Below, one piece after another: positions 1-7,290 of a stretch of DNA of 24,054 nt. The position numbers were made by a program, and so were the translations under genes. The DNA is from Fusarium oxysporum f. sp. lycopersici 4287. Lineage: Eukaryota; Ascomycota; Sordariomycetes; Hypocreales; Nectriaceae. The stretch is from positions 1 to 24,054 of the forward strand of contig NW_017264865.1 in NCBI RefSeq assembly GCF_000149955.1, given 5' to 3'. Within the stretch, counting starts at the first letter, position 1; each line of letters begins with the position of its first letter. The notes beneath the pieces were generated by a model that worked only from the letters and a program-made list of their open reading frames with translations, ran no database searches and had not been told where the DNA came from.

Positions 1-240
1 TTTCATCCTTAAACTCCTTGACCGATATAAGGACGCAACAATGAGGATTGTAAGTGACACCCTAGACGAATACTTTCATCAGGTCCTTGCTTCCGACAAA
101 ACAAGGTGGCTCAGATGCTAACGCATCAGCTTCCCGTTGTGTCTCGACTGCCGCTTTAAGAAGTGATGTTTGCTCCGGCTTGAGGAGTCGATAGCTGTCT
201 CGCAGTACTAGCGGCTATCGTAGAAAGATCAGAGCGTCTA
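1..240 (-). pseudogene. Unrecognised coding remnant at left edge (partial)
   Basis: Read on the minus strand, about 240 bases give one frame with normal amino-acid composition (for example KPEQTSLLKAAVETQREAD, then LASEPPCFVGSKDLMK). It is interrupted by two TAG codons near 75 and 215, each one transition from a sense codon. It runs off the left edge, and on the other side it meets the A+T-rich block that starts near 340. I do not recognise the family. It could be a piece of a decayed gene or transposon; a chance open frame is possible. Confidence 0.25.
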
Positions 241-340
241 GGCTCAGCTGGGTTACAAGAGCAATAGAAATACACCAGATCCAGGGATGCCATAAAGACA
301 TAGAACCAACGAAGCTAGAGTCCTACCCTGCACTAATGTT

Positions 341-1280
341 TAAGGCTGAACAACTTAAAGCTTTAAAATTATTATTTAAATATTAGCTCTAGTTACTAGT
401 ACTTATTATAATAGTAAATTAGCTAGTTTACCTTTTTTAGTATAAGAGTTAAATATAATATAATTAATAAGTAAGCTAGCTAAATAAGTAAGTTAATTAT
501 TTTCCCTTTTTAACCTATAAGTTAATTATAATAATTAAGTTTCTAAATAGCTGAACTAGCCTATATTAGGTTTGTATATATAAGGCATATAAGGTATAAT
601 ACTAAGTAGTATAAAGTATTATATCTCTTAATAATTAAGTAATATAAATTAGGCTTATTAGTATAAAAATAATTTATTAATAATTAATAAGCTAAGTTTT
701 ATAAAAATAGTAATAATTATATTTTATATAATTATAATATAATTATTAAAAGTATTATAATTTAAGGTTATTATTAATCCTAAAGTAATATAGTCCTAGA
801 ATATTATAAGGTCTTTTTTTTTTTTTGTTTTTTTTTTTTTTTTTTTTCCTTACTATTAGCCTTATATATAGCTATTAAGCTTTTTAACTTTTCTATAAAG
901 GCTTAAATAGTAAGACCCCTATAGCAGGCCATTATTGCAGAATTTAAAATTATATAAGGTTTATCTGCCTTAATGGCATAATTACTGCCTTAACTAGGCA
1001 GTATTAATGCCAGTTACCTCTTAGCAGTTAGGTTACCCTTCTTCCTTTATCCTACCTAAAGGACTAGTCTTTAAATAACCTTTAAAACCGCGCCTAGTCT
1101 ATCTATCACAAAGTACATTCCCTAAACTAAATACCTTCTAGTTATACTTACTAATATTAATTATAGCCACTAATATAATGCCTACTATATATAATAGCCT
1201 GCAGCCTAATTAGGGCTATTATATAACTAACTATAATCTTATTAATATAATTAGACTGATGCTAGAGTAAGCTAAGGGCA
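341..1280. repeat. A+T-rich, RIP-like degenerate block
   Basis: This stretch is very poor in G and C and full of TA, TAA and TTA steps, most extreme at 341-870. A near-pure T run lies at about 818-847. No reading frame of useful length survives. High TpA with few CpA/CpG steps is the classical footprint of repeat-induced point mutation on old transposon copies in Pezizomycotina. No terminal repeat or transposase motif can be read, so the element type is unknown. From about 900 to 1280 base composition recovers slightly, with nothing recognisable. Confidence 0.6.
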
Positions 1281-1303
1281 AAGATTACTGCGTATTATAT
1301 AAG

Positions 1304-1633
1304 ATGGCTAAAGCTATTAGGATAAACTTCTCTTTGAGGGGCAGATTAAGCCTAGTTAGGATAGCTATCTTTGAATGCAGCCTGATTAGCTTGATTAGTT
1401 GTATGGATCTGGATTACCTAGGTGGTATGATATCTCCGACCTGGCTAGCTAGAGAGCTATCCGGATTGAAGAAGCTGGAAGAAGCCCTATGGCAAGGCTG
1501 GTCTCTTAAGGCAGAAGAGGCAGCTTTCCTTGCTGCATTCACGGGCCTGTCAGCCCGGTACGAAGAGTGGCTCGAGAACGTGATCATCGAGGCCGAATGG
1601 GTACTCTGCATCCTCCCTCTCGTACGGAAGTAA
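1304..1633 (+). other. Small open frame in a G+C island between A+T blocks
   Basis: A 109-codon frame lies in a short island of normal composition (about 1270-1640) flanked by A+T-rich DNA. The second half (about residues 45-105) looks protein-like, with helical segments such as ARELSGLKKLEEALWQGW and EAAFLAAFTGLSARYEEWL. The first half lies in degraded sequence. I recognise no family. It may be an unmutated remnant of a transposon-encoded or host protein that escaped the flanking mutation. Whether it is expressed cannot be judged; there is no clear promoter or intron. Confidence 0.25.
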
Positions 1634-1640
1634 TGTACAG

Positions 1641-1904
1641 ACCAGGCTGGTCATAGTCTGAGACCATGAGAGCAAGGCTGGGACAGGGAGTCTGCGCACA
1701 GCGTTCTGAGATGAACGCGGGGTAAAGGCGGGGTTCAGGAATTTGAAGGAATTGGGTTGACTTTTGTGTAAGTTAGTTGGCGAAAGTTAAATTGACCTGA
1801 AGTCATGACTAGCTCCATTAATTGAATGCACGTGGTGTGGCACGTGACTAATCGACCTTGCGTACGAGAACAGATCTAGTGAAATCAGTGAAAAAGCAGT
1901 GGTT
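1641..1904. other. Gene-free spacer with paired CACGTG boxes
   Basis: I see no coding frame here. Two CACGTG E-boxes lie at 1829-1834 and 1841-1846, starts 12 bp apart in a near-direct repeat (GCACGTGGTGTGGCACGTGA). The perfect 10-bp palindrome AGTCATGACT lies just upstream at 1801-1810. CACGTG is the core bound by fungal bHLH factors such as Cbf1. No intact gene begins close by, so function is unproven. Confidence 0.35.
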
Positions 1905-2230
1905 TAAACTGGGGATATTATAAGTTTAATATTATTAGTCCTGGCCTAGTTAATAAGATAAAAGTAAGAAATATAAGATATATATAATATAATAACAGGG
2001 ATTATAACGCTAAGTAATTACTTTATAATATTTTTATAAATATATTACTTTCTTATTTACTTATAGTTATTTATCTTATTCTCTGTCTTTTTATTATTAT
2101 TAGTATTTAGGGTTAATTACCTATTAATAACTAACCCTAAATACTAATTATTATTATTATCCTGATAGAATATTATTTTAGTAGAATAGTCTATGTATAA
2201 CCCCGGATCTCTATATAATCTCACTAACCC
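1905..2230. repeat. Second A+T-rich RIP-like block
   Basis: A run dominated by TA, TAA and ATT steps follows the CACGTG pair, with no coding potential. It contains the hairpin at 2101-2146. At 2223-2232 the string CTAACCCTAAC-like repeats the TAACCCTAA core of the hairpin arm. Composition returns to normal by about 2235, close to the 3' end of the 589-codon gene. Confidence 0.5.
2101..2146. repeat. 15-bp perfect inverted repeat with TTAGGG core
   Basis: TAGTATTTAGGGTTA (2101-2115) is followed after a 16-nt loop by its exact reverse complement TAACCCTAAATACTA (2132-2146). Each arm contains TTAGGGTTA, which spans one and a half units of the usual fungal telomere repeat. The arms are flanked by ATT-rich simple sequence. 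It could be the end of a small inverted-repeat element, a trace of telomere-type sequence, or a chance palindrome in low-complexity DNA. Confidence 0.55.
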
Positions 2231-2292
2231 TAACTGTCGTTCTGCCAGAACAACGCCTGGATGAGAGGCCAGGTACTAGCTGTCTCGCCATA

Positions 2293-4062
2293 CTAAATCA
2301 TAAAAACATCCCCGGTAATCGACAAGGCCTCGTAGCAAATATTACTATGGATACCTCCAATAACCCACGTGGCGGTGAAAACAAAGTCAATGACGGCAGC
2401 CAGAACCTCTCTCTTGCTGTAGTTATAGGTTTGACCTTCCATCCGTCCGTCGGAGACTGTGAACGGTTCGTGGTCCGCAGGCAGAAAGTAGGTGCTGGTA
2501 AATAGCCCTGTGCGTATCGTCGCCCCGTCTCCTTCCCTGCATACATCTTCTAGGTCCCTGTCGCGAAGTCCTCTGGACAAATCTTCGACTAGATTTGGGG
2601 AACAAATCATGGCCCACCTCAACTTATCAACGCGCCTCCTCTCGTCCTCACGGCCGTTCTCAACTCTGAGCTGATCTCCACAAAGGTGCCGTGTCATTCT
2701 CGCCAGTTGAGCCAATGCCTGGCAATCATTGAGTGCCAACATTTCGCTTTTTAGAGCGTTGATATCGCTGAAAACGTTCCTGAAGATGTCAATTGCAATG
2801 AGAGCTGCTCTCAGCTTGGCATGGGGTTCAGAACCGTCACGAACACGCCGGTCAACGTCATTGTTTCTGCAGGGTTCTGCGACTAAGGTGCTCAAGTTCT
2901 CTCTGACCGGTCGTTCGTAGGCGTGTTTGAAGAATTTGATTAGATGTGAATGAAGTGTCTGATGGGCCGTGAAAACATATCCATCAGGGGTAATTTCGAG
3001 CAAACTAGCGCTAATTTCAGACAACATTTCCCCCCCTAGTATAAACCCAGCGATGCTGACTGTGCCATTTGGCAGCCGCTTATCGGGCGGGAAGCTGTGG
3101 AATCTGATAAACCTGAATTGGTTGTGATCCAGCCTCCAGATTTGAAGCAAGTCTGCGTCGTTGGTGTTATAGATCTGCTCTTCCTCAAACTCCAAGCGTT
3201 GGATTGCGTCAACTGGTGCCGGGGGCTCCCATGAGTAGGTCCCTCCGAAATAAAGGGCTGGAGAAGGATCTTGACCCTCACGACGAGCAACCGGCGGAAG
3301 TGCCAGGACGGAGTAGTAGGCCCTGGTCTTCACGCTCATTCTTATCTTGCCCTGGTTATGGTGAACCAGGCCATGGAGCGCATGTCGTCCGTATGTTCTC
3401 GCGCGAAATGAAGCGACAATCCCTTTCGGAGATTTGACAAGGGTGAGGTGTCCCAATCGACCGAACCATAAGGCTGGTAAGGGAAAGACTGTCCTTTCAA
3501 AAACCTGCCCCGTGCGCTCTTTTATATTTTGTTCAAAGCCTAGGACAGCACAGAGGCAGACAAACTCGTCTCCGTTCCACCTCATAGGAAATCTTCTTTC
3601 TATCAGTCCAGTAGCCCTTTCTGTCGAGAATGGGGAGGGTGCAGTTTGTGCCGCCGGGTAGGACATTGCCCTTCGGCATCTTGTCAAGCATCCTGCCCTG
3701 GGGAAGTCGTCTTCGGGGCTGAAGCCAATAGAGTTCAGGAAGTTCGCCCATCCTGCGTAAACTAAAAACCTTGGCTCTAATAGAGAAGGCGTTATCTCGT
3801 GATTTGTCGCGACCAAGCGATGAAGACTAATCGAGGGCATTGCCCCCAAGATGCGAGGAAACCATTTATCGTCGTGAGAAGCTAGTACTGGCCGCCATTT
3901 TCCTACTACTTTTGTGTCCCTTGCATCTTGTCTAGCCCTTTGGGAAATCCGAAGCTGGAAGATGAGAACAATAACGGCAGCGACTGCTGTACAGCCTGCG
4001 AAGGTCGAGATGACCGTAAAGATGAAACTCGGGACGCCTAAATGACTAGACATGTTGCACAT
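2293..4062 (-). CDS. Membrane-anchored fungal protein of unknown function, 589 aa
   Basis: This is a single uninterrupted 589-codon frame with no need for introns. The ATG at 4062 gives MCNMSSHLG; a second Met at residue 4 is an alternative start. One strong hydrophobic segment lies at about residues 11-37 (IFTVISTFAGCTAVAAVIVLI), followed by basic residues, so the large remainder probably faces the cytoplasm. The soluble part is rich in Trp, Arg and Phe and includes YAGWANFLNSIGFSPEDD (about 103-120) and MRWNGDEFVCLCAVLGFEQN (about 159-178). A weaker hydrophobic stretch lies near the C terminus. It resembles the large conserved fungal hypothetical proteins of this N-anchored type, but I know no function and see no catalytic motif. 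Unlike most neighbours it carries no disabling mutation. Confidence 0.7.
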   Translation of the reverse strand: MCNMSSHLGVPSFIFTVISTFAGCTAVAAVIVLIFQLRISQRARQDARDTKVVGKWRPVLASHDDKWFPRILGAMPSISLHRLVATNHEITPSLLEPRFLVYAGWANFLNSIGFSPEDDFPRAGCLTRCRRAMSYPAAQTAPSPFSTERATGLIERRFPMRWNGDEFVCLCAVLGFEQNIKERTGQVFERTVFPLPALWFGRLGHLTLVKSPKGIVASFRARTYGRHALHGLVHHNQGKIRMSVKTRAYYSVLALPPVARREGQDPSPALYFGGTYSWEPPAPVDAIQRLEFEEEQIYNTNDADLLQIWRLDHNQFRFIRFHSFPPDKRLPNGTVSIAGFILGGEMLSEISASLLEITPDGYVFTAHQTLHSHLIKFFKHAYERPVRENLSTLVAEPCRNNDVDRRVRDGSEPHAKLRAALIAIDIFRNVFSDINALKSEMLALNDCQALAQLARMTRHLCGDQLRVENGREDERRRVDKLRWAMICSPNLVEDLSRGLRDRDLEDVCREGDGATIRTGLFTSTYFLPADHEPFTVSDGRMEGQTYNYSKREVLAAVIDFVFTATWVIGGIHSNICYEALSITGDVFMI

Positions 4063-4545
4063 GTGGCGCTCGATATGTTACCAAATGATGTGAAGAGCCT
4101 GCAAGTTAGGGGTAAGGTTCCGGGTGTTGAAGTTGAAGAGGGAATATCAATATAGAGATATTACAGGCTTAGAGTCAGAGATATAGGGTGTACATAGGAT
4201 AGCTGGCGCTGGCTAGAACCTCGGGTGTATAAGGTTTTGAAGTAGAATAGCCTTTAATTCTTGCCCCACGTTACATCATCCCAAACCTTTCCAGAACAGA
4301 CGGAGCAAGCCCTGAACGGCAAATACACATCCTTTTCTCCAATACGACAGAGCAATACGACAGAATGACAGACTAGTGCGTCCATTACACACTCATAAGA
4401 TCAGCCTTTCTACAGTCTCAGATGTTTATCAGCACCGCTCAATTCTCCAAATAAAGTTCGAACACGAGGCCGAATTAAATGCTTCCTCGATCTATATGGA
4501 TCTACGTGAAGGCAGACAAGCTTTCATAAGTGCATAACAGAATTC
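4063..4545. other. Intergenic, 5' flank of the 589-codon gene
   Basis: I see no coding frame. This interval holds the promoter side of the minus-strand gene ending at 4062. No clear TATA box, CCAAT box or repeat could be assigned. Base composition is ordinary. Confidence 0.4.
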
Positions 4546-4758
4546 TTAGTCTTCCGTAGTTGCTGGGCTGTTCGTCCGGTTGGGAACTAGAGTAGGTCCA
4601 TCGAAATCCGGGCGTTTATCTCCTTCCAGGGCGCGTTGTTGAGAAGTAGCCTCGCTTTGGTCACTCGGTCCGGAATCATTACGTTCCTCCGTAGAAAACT
4701 GGTAATTAACCACTGTAATCGTGGACGCGCTCTTTTGACAAGAATCCCACTTGTCCAT
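4546..4758 (-). other. Short frame sharing a KWDS...ITV motif with 18052-18101
   Basis: The minus strand gives 70 codons beginning MDKWDSCQKSASTITVVNY and continuing into a polar Ser/Thr/Asp-rich tail. The same motif (KWDS, then S.S.IT) occurs on the minus strand at about 18052-18101, and the nucleotide sequences also match closely over AAGTGGGA.TCT and GTCC.CGATTACA. That suggests two decayed copies of one gene or element. The family is not recognised, and the 70-codon frame alone is not a convincing gene. Confidence 0.3.
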
Positions 4759-4759
4759 T

Positions 4760-5344
4760 TCGGCGGTCCAGCCTCACCAGTATGCACGCCGTGAACAACT
4801 CAAAGAGGGTCATTTAATCACTGACCACCGCTCGGGCCTCCCTTAAGCGTAGCACGGCCGGTCAGGCGCCTGAGCAAACCCCCAGTAAGCCACCTCAGCT
4901 CGATCAAGGCAACATGTAATTTGGACGGCAAAGTGCATGGCTGTTTCGGTGCTGCAGGTTTGGGCTGCAGGCAGCAATGGGCCAATGCATTTCTGGCAAC
5001 GTTGGCCGGGAAAACACCATACCCTGGCGGTTTATCTGCCTTGGCTACTGCCGCAGACAAAGCAATTCATGGGTTCCGTGTCGTGTAAGACAGGAGCTCG
5101 GTTACAACCAACAACTGCAACACAGCAGCAAAAGGACGAATAGATAATGCAGATCATCTACTTGGTGGCACTTGATCAACAGACAAGTGCGACCAGATTG
5201 GATCATTAGCCGTGGATTCTTGCCTCAGCTTGAGGCGAAATGGAACGTTGAAGCAGTGAGTACTGAGAGTGTGTCGCTTGCCCCGTACACCCTGTCAGCA
5301 CCAAATTGTAGTACGTAGTAGGGTAGACCGGTCCATTCTACACA
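4760..5344. other. Gene-free stretch, nothing recognised
   Basis: The sequence has ordinary composition. Short frames on both strands (for example 4818-5060 minus and 4937-5143 plus) overlap each other and show no family signature. I see no RNA gene, repeat or regulatory site that I can support. Confidence 0.35.
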
Positions 5345-6180
5345 TATCGCTTAGAGATGACGATGGCCTCATACCCATGTGTCTCCGCCACAACATGATC
5401 AGCTGCCGGTAATAGGCACCTGCCCGGCTTGTGCCCATATCCGTATTCGCCCCGCCAGTAAGACTCGGGCGCTACAACTGGCCTATTGTGGCTGCAGGCG
5501 GTTAATCAAGCCGTTTCTAGGTCTTCGACCGAAGTTTCCATCAAATCCAAAAAAGGTAATAGATCGACGCAGATTTCTCTTCCTCGGAGAGGAGACGACG
5601 TATATCATCCCATCAAGGTCCATATTCCCCGAGCTTTGGAAACTAGCTTAAGGACTTGAGCGATGGTACAGGCCAAGTTGGCTGCCTCGGTCACCTTCTC
5701 CCCATCGTCTTCAGCAATCACCTGTACAAGTTCTTCCCAAGGTCTCAGGGCAAACGGTGAATGATCTTCATCCTGTCTACAGGCCGACCACTGTTGGTAT
5801 TGCGCATCTGCGGCTGACTCGGTGGGTCGGATTCTGAAGCACCCATATTTTGTATATGCATTTGAGAAAACATTAGATAAACAGGGATAATGGAATTTGC
5901 CTACAAGGTGAAACCTGAGTAGCGAAAATAGCTCTCGTGTCTTTACAACGACTCCGAAATATGCAATTCATTACGAAGGGCACCGGAATCCCGCGAAGTG
6001 CTCTATTGATTTTAAGTATAATAATAACTTGGAACCGCTGGGGACCGCTGGTGGCGGAGTGTCCAGGGGGTCTTTGGTGGACATTTTCCTCTTCCCCAGC
6101 TGACCCTTGTCCGAGCTCTGCAAAAGTTCTATCTGCTTTCTACCAGGGTTAGTCGAATGTGCCGTTTCAACATCTGGTAA
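5345..6180 (-). pseudogene. Unrecognised decayed gene, one frame with several stops
   Basis: One minus-strand frame stays protein-like for over 800 bases. In order it reads RKQIELLQSSDKGQLGKRK, YLKSIEHFAGFRCPS, KTRELFSLLRFHLVGKFHY, then PWEELVQVIAEDDGEKVTE and LACTIAQVLKLVSKARG, and finally ICVDLLPFLDLMETSVEDLE. It is broken by TAA and TGA near 5970, TGA near 5605 and TGA near 5517. All could come from CAA or CGA by one C-to-T change. A possible splice acceptor (TTACCAG) lies near 6175. No ATG, family or domain is recognised. The even composition and single-transition stops argue for a dead gene rather than noise, but this is inference. Confidence 0.35.
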
Positions 6181-6593
6181 TTATATATTATATCCTGGAC
6201 AGTCCTGAGAGTGGGAACCAACACACCAGTGAAGTATCCTCTTGTTTTCTCCCGCCGCAAGCCCTTGCTTGGTGTTGGTTCTAACGAAACAATCCAGTCC
6301 AGGCCTCAAAGTTCATCAGGCGATTGGAAATAAATGATGATGCATGACCCCCTGTGCACCATTCTGCTGTTGGTCCTCGGTCAGCTTAGAGTACAGCGTT
6401 CCGCTGCGCCAGACCTTCCTTCCGCTTATCTTCATTTTGCTTTCTTCACAGTCGGGTCGGCGATTTACCAGTTGGGCTGCATACATAATCGCAGCATTTT
6501 CCTTCACATCTTAAACGGTACGACTCCAAAAACCTTGGTACCCCACAATCATGCATGCTTCAAGCGAGACAAGATCGGCCTAACATCAACCAA
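6181..6593. other. 5' flank of the FSH stub, no gene recognised
   Basis: A plus-strand frame starts at 6334, but in its 3' part it runs out of frame through the FSH exon, and its 5' part has no recognisable signature. I treat it as a shadow. The segment probably held the promoter of the FSH-type gene that begins at 6594. Confidence 0.35.
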
Positions 6594-6870
6594 ATGCGTC
6601 TACTTTGCCTGCACGGTCGCAGGACCAACTCTGATATCTTGGAGAGCCAGTTGGGTGAGTATCCGGCCCTTATCTGCTGGTGGGTCGACTTGCTTGGTAG
6701 TTGGTCGTAAAGACGGCTGAGGAGCTAACCATTTATTTCCAGCACCAATTATAAATAGACTCCCAGAGGGCTACGTGCTGGATTTCCTCGACAGCCCTGT
6801 GCGAAGTCAATGCTGCTCCCGGTGTGGACTCTCGTTCTTTAAGCTTGGCATCGTAACCACTTTGCGAAGG
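6594..6870 (+). pseudogene. FSH-type serine hydrolase, N-terminal stub
   Basis: The ATG at 6594 gives MRLLCLHGRRTNSDILESQL, the start of the fungal FSH1/DUF341 serine hydrolase family (normally MR.LCLHG.GTN..I...Q). These small alpha/beta hydrolases act on esters or thioesters and often sit in polyketide clusters. Exon 1 (6594-6654) ends at GTGAGT. An 88-bp intron (6655-6742) has a CTAAC branch site and a CAG acceptor. Exon 2 reads APIINRLPEGYVLDFLDSPV and then needs a one-base shift to give EVNAAPGVDS, the expected substrate-loop region. Homology stops near 6850 and A+T-rich DNA begins near 6885, so the nucleophile elbow and the Asp and His of the triad are absent. The family has about 230-280 aa; about 75 remain. 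Confidence 0.75.
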
Positions 6871-6884
6871 ACCTTGCCTCTGCA

Positions 6885-7110
6885 TATTAATAAGTAACTT
6901 ATATAATTAATATATTACTTTACTAAAAGAAAATATCCCAGAGGAATACCTAGTATTTATAGATATTTATAATAGCTAAGAGCTATTATATAAGGCATTA
7001 GATCTATTAATCCTAACAGGTATCCCTTTTCTAAGGATTAATAATAGGTAAGCTATAAATAATTTTACAAAAGGTATATTAAGAGAGGGTTAGTAAGGTA
7101 AGGGGTAATA
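6885..7110. repeat. A+T-rich RIP-like block
   Basis: This is a TA-rich stretch that replaces the rest of the FSH-type gene. A faint frame can be read (for example NIPEEYLVFIDIYNS around 6930-6975), suggesting degraded coding DNA, possibly of a transposon, but no family can be assigned. From about 7110 to 7290 composition is nearer normal, with no gene apart from the 3' side of the carboxylesterase relic. Confidence 0.45.
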
Positions 7111-7290
7111 TTATTAGTTATTGGCATAAACGCGTAGATATTCATATAGTCAGGCGCAGGTATAAAATAATCCGTTTAAAGGCTACTTAGGAAACAAGAA
7201 GCAAAACCTACACTAGAACCCCAACCTCCCTTAACCCTCCTTTAACCCACGATATTCACACATCCCAATGAATCAGCTAATTAAAGTCCA

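Noticed and set aside
818..847. T-rich tract as a terminator or retroelement poly(A) tail
   Set aside because: It lies in extreme A+T DNA with no adjoining coding remnant, so the tract alone supports neither.
6334..6720. A 128-codon plus-strand frame
   Set aside because: Its second half reads the FSH exon in the wrong frame and runs through its intron; the first half has no signature.
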